NCBI GenBank assembly: GCA_964573395.1
Contig: CAZNJI010000004.1
Coordinates: 27,838-91,837, forward strand
Direction of reading: 5' to 3'
Length of the DNA: 64,000 bases
Source: DATIBQ01 sp964573395
GTDB taxonomy: Bacteria > Patescibacteriota > Minisyncoccia > Phycocordibacterales > UBA9973
A program made the position numbers and the translations under genes. The notes under the pieces were generated by a model. It searched no databases. It was not told the DNA's origin and saw only the letters and a program-made list of their open reading frames with translations. Position 1 is the stretch's first letter. The number at the start of each line of letters is the position of its first letter. Shown piece by piece: positions 32,279 through 41,300 of the stretch.

Positions 32279-32301
32279 ATCCTAGCACAATATGTTATAT
32301 T
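32279..32301. promoter_or_regulatory. Divergent -10 boxes of smpB and the oligopeptidase gene
   Basis: Minus strand TAGGAT (32284-32279) and plus strand TATATT (32296-32301) each end 6 nt before a start codon (32272 and 32308). The two genes are only 35 bp apart. Confidence 0.6.
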
Positions 32302-32307
32302 GGCCGG

Positions 32308-34080
32308 ATGGAAAAATATAAGACTGAATGGGATTTAGCTCTCCTCTATAAAAGCGATAATGATCCGCAAATCGAAAAAGACATGCAGACAATTGAAAAA
32401 GCATGTGCCGATTTTGAGAAAAAATATCGGAACAAAGACTTTACCTCAACTCCAGAAAAACTTCGAAAGGCTTTAGAGGATTCAGAAGCGCTCAGTAAAA
32501 AAATAATGGGACATAAGCCATGGTGGTATTTCATGCTTCGATCTCATATGGACTCAGAAAATAGCGTAGCAAAGGCCATGGTAACACAATTTGAACAGCG
32601 TCTTACAAAATCATCCAACAAAATAACTTTTTTTTCACTAAAAGTTGCTGCGATTCCTAAAAAAGACCAAAAGAAATTTCTCACCAATTCTTTACTTAAG
32701 CCATTTAAATATAATCTTGAGCATTCATTTGAAAATGCAAAATATAACTTGACTGAGGCGGAAGAAAATATGGCTAGCCTGTTTTCACAAACCAGTTATT
32801 CAATGTGGGTAAGCGCACAAGAGAAAAGTTTATTCCAGCAGTTAATTGATTTTAAAGGAGAAAAGATTCCCGTCTCTAAAGCAAGAGAATTACTCGCCGA
32901 TCTTCCCAAAAAGGACCGTCATGAGTTATATAAAAAAATCACTGACACACTTAAATTTGTTAGTCAATTTGCCGAAGCCGAAATAAACGCAATATGCAAT
33001 TATAAAAAAGTACTCGATGAAAAGCGTGGATATAAAGAACCCTACAGTGCTTCGGTTATTGGTAATGAAAATACAGAAAAAGAAATTGAATTGCTCGCAT
33101 CTGTCGTTACTAAATATTTTTCAATTAGTCATCGGTTTTATAAATTACACGCAAAACTTCTTAAAGAAAAAACGATAACCAGAGCAGATGCAAGTGCAAA
33201 AATCGGAGAGATAAAAAAGAAATTTAATTTCCCTGAAATGGTTAAGGTTATTAATAATGCTTTTGAAAAAGTTGGGCCATGGTATGTCGACATGTTCAAA
33301 AAATATTTAACCCAAGGACAAATTGATGTATATCCACGGAAAGGAAAATACTCAGGAGGGTATCACTGGAAAACCGGCAGTAATCCTTCTTTTATTTTAC
33401 TTAACCATGTTGACAGTATTAGATCAGTAGAAACACTGGGACATGAGATGGGACATGCTTTTCATGGCGAGCTGAGTCAATTGCAGCCTCCGCGCTATCA
33501 AGATCATCCATCTTCAACGGCAGAAGTGGCGAGTACGTTTTTTGAACAGATTGTTACCGACGAAATTGAAAATATTCTTTCCGATAAAGAGAAAATTATT
33601 ATGACTCATAGTAAATTGGCGCGCGATATCCATACTATTTTTACTCAAATTGCTTGCTTTAATTTTGAAACAGACCTGCATAAAAAAATTAGAGGAAAAG
33701 GACAGCTCTCAAAAGATGAAATAGCAGAATTAATGGGAAAACACTTAAAGGCATACACTGGCCCAGCTATGAAAATTAATTCTGATGATGGATATATTTT
33801 TGTTTCTTGGATGCATCTGAGAATGTTTTTCTATACGTATACCTATGCATATGGACATATCATAAGTAAGGCAATGTATGAGTGCTGGAAAAAAGATCGT
33901 TCTTTTGAATCAAAAGTAAGAGAATTTCTCAGTGCTGGAAGTTCAATGAGTCCTCGAGATATCTTTAAAAAAATTGGAATTGACATTAACGATCCAAAGT
34001 TTTTTGAGTCAGGACTTAAAGCCATTGATGCTGATATCACTAAGCTTGAAAAACTAGCAAAGAAAAACGGGCTGATTTAA
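32308..34080 (+). CDS. pepF: M3-family oligoendopeptidase F-like metallopeptidase
   Basis: A 590-residue cytosolic zinc peptidase. The catalytic HEMGHAFHGE (about residue 380) gives HExxH, and STAEVASTFFEQ supplies the third ligand Glu. The N-terminal YKTEWDLALLYKSDND and the helical N domain are typical of PepF, which cleaves short peptides. The gene is visibly richer in A and T (many AAA, ATT, ATA codons) than smpB and ftsH on either side, which suggests a separate origin. A -10 box ends 6 nt before ATG 32308. Confidence 0.92.
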   Translation: MEKYKTEWDLALLYKSDNDPQIEKDMQTIEKACADFEKKYRNKDFTSTPEKLRKALEDSEALSKKIMGHKPWWYFMLRSHMDSENSVAKAMVTQFEQRLTKSSNKITFFSLKVAAIPKKDQKKFLTNSLLKPFKYNLEHSFENAKYNLTEAEENMASLFSQTSYSMWVSAQEKSLFQQLIDFKGEKIPVSKARELLADLPKKDRHELYKKITDTLKFVSQFAEAEINAICNYKKVLDEKRGYKEPYSASVIGNENTEKEIELLASVVTKYFSISHRFYKLHAKLLKEKTITRADASAKIGEIKKKFNFPEMVKVINNAFEKVGPWYVDMFKKYLTQGQIDVYPRKGKYSGGYHWKTGSNPSFILLNHVDSIRSVETLGHEMGHAFHGELSQLQPPRYQDHPSSTAEVASTFFEQIVTDEIENILSDKEKIIMTHSKLARDIHTIFTQIACFNFETDLHKKIRGKGQLSKDEIAELMGKHLKAYTGPAMKINSDDGYIFVSWMHLRMFFYTYTYAYGHIISKAMYECWKKDRSFESKVREFLSAGSSMSPRDIFKKIGIDINDPKFFESGLKAIDADITKLEKLAKKNGLI

Positions 34081-34081
34081 G

Positions 34082-34107
34082 AAAAACCCTGGGCAGTCAA
34101 GGTTTTT
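34082..34107 (+). terminator. Terminator before ftsH
   Basis: AAAAACC/GGTTTTT with a 12-nt loop. The stem is short; it is followed closely by the ftsH -10 box. Confidence 0.6.
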
Positions 34108-34111
34108 CGTG

Positions 34112-34117
34112 TATAAT
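34112..34117 (+). promoter_or_regulatory. -10 box of ftsH, leaderless arrangement
   Basis: Perfect TATAAT preceded by GTG ends 6 nt before ATG 34124. It overlaps the in-frame GTG 34109 that would otherwise lengthen the protein. Confidence 0.65.
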
Positions 34118-34123
34118 CGCCTT

Positions 34124-36040
34124 ATGCCGGAATTAAAAAAACCGAACAAGCAGCCGCTCCCGCCGCGACCAAAGCTCACGTCGTATATTTTCAGCGCGCT
34201 TCTTATTTTTGTACTCATCAGCGTGCTCTACTCGAGCATCTCGAAGCTCGTTCCGAAGAAGCTTGAAACGATCCCGCTCTCCGACGTAGCGGCACTCGTT
34301 AACCAAGGTGCAGTAACTGCCATTACTGTTGACGGACAGGAGCTTGAAATAACGAAAACCGATGGAACGATGGTGAAGTCGAAAAAGGAAGCCGACGCAT
34401 CGCTGATTGAGACGTTCTCAGCGTATAACGTCGATCAGGCAAAACTTTCTGCAACCAAAATTACGATTGCCGAAGAAAGCGCTGGATTCTTTTTCCTGGT
34501 TACGCTTCTGCCAATTATTCTGCCGGTTGGCTTGATTATTTTCTTCTTCTGGATGCTCACCCGCCAGGCGAAAGGGGCAGGAATGCAAGCATTCTCATTT
34601 GGGCAGTCGAAGGCGCGCGTTACCGACCCCTCTGACAAGCGCAATCGCGTTACTTTCAAAGACGTTGCCGGAGCAAAAGAAGCAAAAGAGGAATTGAAAG
34701 AAATCGTTGATTTCCTGCGGAACCCGAAAAAGTTTCTTGATATCGGTGCGCGCATTCCGAAAGGCGTGCTCTTAACCGGTGCACCAGGAACGGGAAAGAC
34801 CTTGCTTGCTCGCGCAGTTGCAGGGGAAGCAGGCGTGCCATTCTTCCATCTTTCTGGGTCCGAATTTGTTGAAATGTTTGTGGGCGTTGGCGCATCGCGC
34901 GTTCGTGATTTGTTCAAAATGGCAAAGCGGGCGGCACCGGCAATTATTTTCGTAGACGAAATTGATGCAGTTGGCCGCGTGCGCGGTACCGGCTACGGCG
35001 GGGGAAACGACGAGCGCGAACAAACGCTCAACCAAATTCTGGTTGAAATGGATGGCTTCGAGCCCAATGACAAGGTAATCGTGATGGCGGCAACAAACCG
35101 CTCAGACGTGCTTGATCCGGCACTGCTTCGCCCGGGCCGATTCGACCGGCGTGTCATGCTTGATTTGCCTGACCGAAAAGACCGAGAAGAAATTTTGAGC
35201 GTGCACTCAACCAAGAAGCCGCTTGCTGAAGATGTAAATTTGAAAGTCGTTGCAGAGCGAACTCCGGGATTTTCCGGCGCCGATCTTTTCTCGCTCATGA
35301 ACGAGGGGGCAATTTTGGCAGCGCGCGAAAACCGAAAGAAGATTTCGCAGTACGATTTGATTCGTTCGATCGAAAAAGTCATGCTTGGCCCTGAGCGAAA
35401 GAGCCACCTGCTTTCAAAAAAAGAAAAAGAAATCACCGCGTACCATGAAGCGGGGCATGCGCTTGTTGCATCAGTTCTTCCACATGCCGATCCGGTGCAC
35501 AAAGTTTCGATTGTTGCCCGCGGGCGCGCTGGGGGCTACACACTCTCGCTGCCGCTTGAAGAGCGCAAGCTGCAATCTCGAAAAGAATTCTTAGACGATC
35601 TGGCAATGAGCTTGGGCGGCTATGCAGCCGAGCAGTTGGTATTCGGCGACATTACCACCGGTCCGTCGAATGACCTGCAGGTTGCAACAAACCTGGCGCG
35701 GGCGATGGTAACCCGCTGGGGAATGAGCGAAACCATTGGGCCAATTGCGCTTGAAAATGACGGCGGAAAAGTACTCTTCGGTTCGGGCGTTGACGGAAAA
35801 GACTACTCTGAAAAAGTGAGCGCGCTTATTGATGCGGAAGTAGAGCAAATTATGAAAACCGCACTTGAACGCGCGCAGACGGTATTAACCGAATACCGTA
35901 AGGCACTTGATGCTATCTCGTCTAAATTAATGGAGGTTGAAACGCTGGAGCAAGATTCGTATGAACAGCTGATTTCCTCATTTGGCATTACACTCAAAAA
36001 AGATAAACCGGCAACGGCAGAATTCGGGCCGGAGCAATAA
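34124..36040 (+). CDS. ftsH: ATP-dependent zinc metalloprotease FtsH
   Basis: A 638-residue protein. It has two membrane helices (about residues 17-36 and 120-141) flanking a periplasmic-side domain, then the AAA domain with GAPGTGKT (about 219-226), DEIDAVGR and the second region of homology ATNRSDVLDPALLRPGRFDR. The peptidase domain has YHEAGHALVA (zinc HExxH near residue 441). FtsH degrades unassembled membrane and regulatory proteins. ATG 34124 follows a perfect TATAAT by 6 nt. The CapA-VanY gene starts 6 nt after the stop, so the two share a transcript. Confidence 0.97.
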   Translation: MPELKKPNKQPLPPRPKLTSYIFSALLIFVLISVLYSSISKLVPKKLETIPLSDVAALVNQGAVTAITVDGQELEITKTDGTMVKSKKEADASLIETFSAYNVDQAKLSATKITIAEESAGFFFLVTLLPIILPVGLIIFFFWMLTRQAKGAGMQAFSFGQSKARVTDPSDKRNRVTFKDVAGAKEAKEELKEIVDFLRNPKKFLDIGARIPKGVLLTGAPGTGKTLLARAVAGEAGVPFFHLSGSEFVEMFVGVGASRVRDLFKMAKRAAPAIIFVDEIDAVGRVRGTGYGGGNDEREQTLNQILVEMDGFEPNDKVIVMAATNRSDVLDPALLRPGRFDRRVMLDLPDRKDREEILSVHSTKKPLAEDVNLKVVAERTPGFSGADLFSLMNEGAILAARENRKKISQYDLIRSIEKVMLGPERKSHLLSKKEKEITAYHEAGHALVASVLPHADPVHKVSIVARGRAGGYTLSLPLEERKLQSRKEFLDDLAMSLGGYAAEQLVFGDITTGPSNDLQVATNLARAMVTRWGMSETIGPIALENDGGKVLFGSGVDGKDYSEKVSALIDAEVEQIMKTALERAQTVLTEYRKALDAISSKLMEVETLEQDSYEQLISSFGITLKKDKPATAEFGPEQ

Positions 36041-36046
36041 TATTCT

Positions 36047-37636
36047 ATGGTTAAGAAACTTTTTATCACACTGCTATTCTTGAGCGGGATACTTCTCCTC
36101 GTTCTCTGGAATGATTCTTTATCCGGCTCAAAAATCCAGTCGGAACTTTCTGCCATTAAATCCATCTTGGCGGTCGAGGAAAAATCGGAACCGATTACCG
36201 TGGCCTTCGTTGGCGACATCATGCTCGATCGCGGCGTGAAGAGTTCAGTAGTCAAAAATTTCGGCGGCGATTACGGAGCGTTGTTTGCGAATGTTCCCGA
36301 GCTGCGGTCGGCAGACATTGCTTTTGCGAATCTTGAAGGACCGGTTTCCGATACCGGTAAAAACGTGGGAAGCAAGTATTCGTTCCGGATGGATCCGAAC
36401 GTATTGCCCATGCTTCGCGAGGCGGGCTTCGACGTGTTCTCGTTTGCGAACAATCACGTCGGCGATTGGTCGAAAAGTGCGTTCGACCAGACGCTTGAAC
36501 TTTTACGAGCACAGGGAATACTTTTTGCCGGAGCGGGAAAAAACTACCAGGAAGCAATTACTCCGCAGATTATAACCGTGCACGATACAAAAATAGGATT
36601 CTTAGCATTTTCGGATGTGGGTCCGAATTGGATGGCCGCAACCAGCGAGCAGTCGGGGATTCTGCTTGCTACCGACAAACAGTTGCCTGAAATAATTTCT
36701 GCTGCAAAGGCCCAAACCGATTATCTGTTCGTTTCCTTCCACTGGGGCGTTGAATACGATCCGGCAACTACTAGGCAAAAAACGCTGGCGCGCCAAACGA
36801 TTGATGCCGGCGCAGACGGCGTTATCGGGCACCATCCGCACGTTATTCAGGCAAACGAAACCTATAACGGCAAGCCGATTTTCTACAGCCTCGGCAATTT
36901 TATTTTTGATCAGTATTTTTCTCCTGAAACGATGCGCGGCATGCTGGCGCTTGTTACCATTTCGCCAGAAGGAGAAATTTCGTCTGAACTATTTACTACC
37001 ACATTGAGCAAGCAGTATCAGCCAGGGCCGTTTGCGCCATATAAAACATCTGATGCGGTGCTGACGAAAAAGGCGGTACCGTTTAGTTGCCCGAAGCCAA
37101 AAACAACTTCTCCTAACTATTGGATGATTTCGCTTCCCAACAAGGAAATTACACTGAAGGATCACACTCCGAATAATTTGGTGAAAGTTTCAAATAGCGT
37201 CACGGGAGAAAACAACATTTGCATTACGAAGGAAACCTATGCCGCGTATGAGGAGATGCGCAAAGACATGGAAGAAGACGGGGTGTCGGCACATGTGCTT
37301 TCGGGGTATCGCGATGCAAAAACACAGGCTGAAAATGTGGCTGAACGAAAAGAGCTTGCTGCGCCGGTGGGGCAATCAGAACACCACTTAGGAACGGCAA
37401 TCGATTTCACCTCCGGGACGAAGCCGGTGAAATTTGAAGAAAGCCCTGAATATCCGTGGATGGTGGAAAATGCCTGGAAGTACGGATTCGTGCAGAGCTA
37501 TCAGGCAGATAAGGAAGGGAAGACCGGCTTTAAGGGGGAAGCATGGCACTGGCGCTATGTGGGAGAAGACATTGCCCGAAAATTGCGGCGAAGCACCAAG
37601 CCGCTCAATGATTACCTTGAAGATCTAGCCGACTAA
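36047..37636 (+). CDS. CapA-type metallophosphatase fused to VanY-like carboxypeptidase
   Basis: A 529-residue protein with an N-terminal anchor (LFITLLFLSGILLLVLW). Residues 45-320 match the CapA/PgsA poly-gamma-glutamate synthesis family: VAFVGDIMLDRGV, FANLEGPV, SFANNHVGDW, FHWGVEYD, GHHPHVIQ, YSLGNFIFDQ. Residues 370-515 match D-Ala-D-Ala carboxypeptidases of the VanY/LAS type: SGYRDAKTQ, SEHHLGTAIDF with zinc ligands His and Asp, and EAWHWRY with Glu and His. The combination suggests work on cell-surface polymer and peptidoglycan together. That coupling is inference. Probably cotranscribed with ftsH. Confidence 0.88.
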   Translation: MVKKLFITLLFLSGILLLVLWNDSLSGSKIQSELSAIKSILAVEEKSEPITVAFVGDIMLDRGVKSSVVKNFGGDYGALFANVPELRSADIAFANLEGPVSDTGKNVGSKYSFRMDPNVLPMLREAGFDVFSFANNHVGDWSKSAFDQTLELLRAQGILFAGAGKNYQEAITPQIITVHDTKIGFLAFSDVGPNWMAATSEQSGILLATDKQLPEIISAAKAQTDYLFVSFHWGVEYDPATTRQKTLARQTIDAGADGVIGHHPHVIQANETYNGKPIFYSLGNFIFDQYFSPETMRGMLALVTISPEGEISSELFTTTLSKQYQPGPFAPYKTSDAVLTKKAVPFSCPKPKTTSPNYWMISLPNKEITLKDHTPNNLVKVSNSVTGENNICITKETYAAYEEMRKDMEEDGVSAHVLSGYRDAKTQAENVAERKELAAPVGQSEHHLGTAIDFTSGTKPVKFEESPEYPWMVENAWKYGFVQSYQADKEGKTGFKGEAWHWRYVGEDIARKLRRSTKPLNDYLEDLAD

Positions 37637-37640
37637 TTTT

Positions 37641-38117
37641 TTACGAAGCGGTTGTTTTGTCTTCTCCTCGCTCGGAAAGCTCGCCTTCAGCAAGTTCGAG
37701 CAGTTCATAATGCCAGTTGATTCCTTCGTGGGCAAAAGTAAGGAGCGTTTCATTATTCAGCCCCTCGGCAACTCCCCGGATGACTGCCCAGTGCACGATT
37801 GCCGCTCCTTCGAAAAATCCGCTCCACTCGAAGAGTTCGGTGGTGTTGTCCCACTCTTCTCCAATATAGAGATCGCGCATTTTTCCAAGCTTCTCTTTGG
37901 TTTTTTCTGCTTTCGCCAGTACTATTTCTTGCACTCCGGCATCGGCTGCAATTTTTAAGATGCCGTCGCCATGTAGGCGGAACTTCTCTTCCATGTCGGC
38001 AAGCGGGGCTTCTCCCAGGGCAGAGGCGAGGGCATTCCTTCCTTTCTCGATCGTTTCAAGGCCTACTTTATTAAAGGCGAGGATTTCGCCAAGTTTTTTC
38101 GCAGCAAATTCATTCAT
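37641..38117 (-). CDS. Hypothetical all-helical protein, 158 aa
   Basis: A soluble protein predicted helical throughout: MNEFAAKKLGEILAFNKVGLETIEKG, KAEKTKEKLGKMRDLY, then FEWSGFFEGAAIVHWAVIRGVAEGL and HEGINWHYELLELAEGELSE. The scattered His/Glu pattern (EGAAIVHW, HEGINWHYE) is reminiscent of helical-bundle proteins, but I cannot name a family. It ends 4 nt from the convergent CapA-VanY gene, with no separate terminator visible. Confidence 0.65.
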   Translation of the reverse strand: MNEFAAKKLGEILAFNKVGLETIEKGRNALASALGEAPLADMEEKFRLHGDGILKIAADAGVQEIVLAKAEKTKEKLGKMRDLYIGEEWDNTTELFEWSGFFEGAAIVHWAVIRGVAEGLNNETLLTFAHEGINWHYELLELAEGELSERGEDKTTAS

Positions 38118-38137
38118 ATATAAAGTAAAACATGAAG

Positions 38138-38166
38138 TTGTGAATTATTCCAACCTTGGCTAGAAT
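38138..38166 (+). promoter_or_regulatory. Promoter of the tRNA-Ile gene
   Basis: TTGTGA (38138-38143), a 17-bp spacer and TAGAAT (38161-38166), 19 nt before the mature tRNA. Confidence 0.6.
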
Positions 38167-38185
38167 CAGTGTCAGTTCTTTCGAT

Positions 38186-38259
38186 GGGAGTATAGCTCAG
38201 TTGGTTAGAGCATCGAGCTTATACCTCGAGGGTCGATGGTTCGAGTCCATCTACTCCCA
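38186..38259 (+). tRNA. tRNA-Ile (anticodon UAU)
   Basis: Complete cloverleaf: acceptor GGGAGTA/TACTCCC, D-arm GCTC...GAGC, anticodon stem TCGAG/CTCGA around loop CTTATAC, variable loop of 5 nt, T-arm GATGG TTCGAGT CCATC, discriminator A. No CCA is encoded. The loop gives anticodon TAT (38220-38222), which reads AUA. Most bacteria read AUA with a CAU tRNA modified by TilS, so this is unusual. Confidence 0.92.
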
Positions 38260-38333
38260 CCCGTTTGGATGCATTATCTGAAGGCTTACCTGACCTTTAT
38301 CCACAAGCAGGATTCTGGCATCTGGTTTCTCTG

Positions 38334-38363
38334 TGGACTTTCGTATCTCTACTGCGATACAAT
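38334..38363 (+). promoter_or_regulatory. Promoter of the 1364-aa surface protein, leaderless
   Basis: TGGACT (38334-38339), an 18-bp spacer and TACAAT (38358-38363), ending 7 nt before ATG 38371. Confidence 0.6.
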
Positions 38364-38370
38364 AAAGGGC

Positions 38371-41300
38371 ATGAACAAATATATAGGGGCACTATTATCA
38401 GCAGGTTTTTTCTTGTTAATCATTGGTTTCGGCGTCGTTCCAGCTCACGCGCAAACAACTACGCCTTTTACTACTAATCTCTCGATCGGCTCAACCGGCC
38501 CCGAAGTACTCAAGCTGCAGCAGTGGCTCAATGCAAACGGCTTCGTTGTTGCCCAATCCGGGCCTGGTTCTCCTGGGAACGAAACAAGCAGCTACGGACG
38601 GGCAACTGCGAATGCGGTGCTGAAATTCCAAGAAGCGCACTTCTCGCAGATTCTTGCCCCGCTTGGCATCTCAAAAGGAACTGGCAGATTTGCCGCCGCA
38701 ACCAGAAACTACCTGAATTCTCTTTTGGGAGGAATGGTGTTAGGGGAAACAACTGAATCGTTCCTGGCATCTGCCGGCACTCCTGCAGGAATTGAAGACA
38801 ATACCTCTTCGTTGGAGATCGGCATGAAGTTCACTCCGAATGTTTCTGGAAAGATTACCGGCGTTCGCTTCTATAAAGCGTCAAACAACTACGGCACGCA
38901 CACCGGAACGCTCTGGGGTTCGAACGGCTCGCGCCTTGCTACTGGTACCTTTACCAACGAAACGAGCTCTGGCTGGCAAACCCTTACCTTCGATGCTCCT
39001 GTTTCTGTTACTGCCGGCACAACGTACACTGCCTCGTACTTTGCGCCACAGGGAAGATACTCGTTTACCTGTAACTACTTCACTTCTCCTCGAACCGTGG
39101 GTAATATTTCTACTCCAACATCTGCCGGCGTTTACCGATACGGATCATCCTCTGCATTTCCAAGCCAGACCTTTAATTACTGCAACTACTGGGTAGACGT
39201 GGTTTTTGTAACCGGATCAACTGATCCGGCTCCTACGCCAACACCTACCCCGACACCAACACCTACTCCAACTCCGACACCTTCAGGAACGGTATCTCTG
39301 TGGTCAAATAGCACCACGCCAACGCTCGTTACCGACATTCAGGCATACCCGGTTGAACTCGGAATAAAATTCAGCACTACCGTTCCGGGAACGATTACCG
39401 GCATTAAATACTATAAAGGTCCGCAGAATACCGGCACTCACACCGGAACGCTCTGGAGCAGTAATGGATCAAAACTTGCAAGCGTCACGTTCACGAACGA
39501 AACCAGCTCGGGCTGGCAGACGGCGCTCTTCTCGAATCCGGTATCAATTCAGGCAAACACGACATATGTCGCTTCCTACTTTACCCCGGTCGGATTCTTC
39601 TCAGTTGACATGAATTATTTCACCGCTTCCCGATCGTTTAATACCTACTTCAATACTTCGGTTGGAGCTGGCGTATTTAAATACGGATCCGCAGGTTTCC
39701 CAACCACGACCCTCTATTCTAATTACTGGGTAGACGTGCTCTTCGTGCCAAGCACTGGCGGAACAACTCCACCTCCACCACCTCCGCCAAGTAATGACAC
39801 CAGTTCTCCAACCGTTTCATTGACTGCTCCGGGAAACCGATCGACGGTAAGCAACACGGTTACCGTTTCAGCGAGCGCCTCTGACAATGTGGGGGTTGCC
39901 GGCGTACAGTTCCGAGTGGATGGCAACAATATTGGTGGAGAAGATACGGTTGCACCGTACGTAATAGATTGGGATACCCGAAGCATTGCGAATGGACGGC
40001 ATTACCTAACCGCGGTTGCGCGCGATGCAGCAGGAAATACCCGAACCTCAAGCCAGCGCCGCGTTACGGTAAGTAACACCACCACGACTCCTCCATCTAG
40101 TGATACGACTGCACCAACCGTTTCAATTACCGCTCCGGCAAATGGCGCAACAGTTTCTGGAACGACTACCGTTTCAGCGAGCGCCTCTGATAATATGGGC
40201 GTAGTAGGCGTACAGTTCAAGTTAAATGGTACGAACCTCGGCCTTGAAGACACCAGTTCGCCATACTCAACTTCATGGAACACGACCGGTGCGGCAAACG
40301 GAACTTATACCCTTACCGCAACTGCGCGCGATGCGGCAGGAAATACCAGAACGACAAGTGCTGTTTCGATTACCGTGAATAACGTTGTGACGCCGCCAGC
40401 TGACACAACCAATCCAAGCGTCTCATTTTCTGCTCCAGCAAGCGGTGCAACGGTAAGCCTTGCGACTACCGTCTCGGCAAACGCTTCCGACAATGTCGGT
40501 GTTGCGAGCGTCCAGTTCTTGGTTGATGGCGTTAGTATCGGAGAAGACACTACTGCGCCATATTCAGTTTCATGGATTACCACGACAACTACGAATGGCT
40601 CGCATACCCTTTCGGCAATTGCTCGCGATGCGGCAGGAAACACCGCAACCGCAACTCGATCGGTAACGGTTAACAATGCAACTGCTTCGAACGATACGAC
40701 TCCGCCGGTCGTTACCATGCTAACGCCGATTAATAACAGCACCGTATCGGGTACTGCTCTCGTTACCGCTTCGGCAACCGATAACATTGGCGTGGTAGGC
40801 GTACAGTTCAAACTAAACGGCCAGAATCTTGGTTCTGAAGACACTACGCTTCCATATGAATACTCATGGAACACCAGCGACTATGCGAATGGTTCATACA
40901 CGCTTACCGCAACCGCTCGCGATGCGGCAGGAAACACGAGAACAGCGCCTGGATTCGGAATCAACGTATCGAACGGAACTGTACCGCCGCCAACCGGAGG
41001 GAGCAGTTTTACCTTTACCCAAATTCCTTACTCAGATCCTGACATCATCGCGCCAGGACGCGGAGCGGAACAGTGGCACAATAGTACTGCGCGAATTCCG
41101 AATCCAACCGAGAGCCAATCACGAACAACCGAGAACTCGCTTGACGTGTACTACCGATTCGAATGGGCAAGAATTGAAGGGGCAACCCAAGGTTCATACA
41201 ACTGGACGTACTTCGATAACTTAATACGAGGTGCAATTAACAACGGACAGAAATTCTCGTTCGGTATCATGACTCACTACAGCGACGGCGGATATGTTTC

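Noticed and set aside
38236..38370. Upstream extension of the 1364-aa protein through the tRNA region
   Set aside because: It overlaps the tRNA 3' half and the promoter; the signal peptide begins exactly at ATG 38371.
39232..39290. Tandem ACACCTACC/CCGACACCA-like DNA repeat as a possible CRISPR or satellite
   Set aside because: It is the coding sequence of a Pro-Thr linker, in frame, without spacers. No CRISPR array or cas gene was seen in the window.
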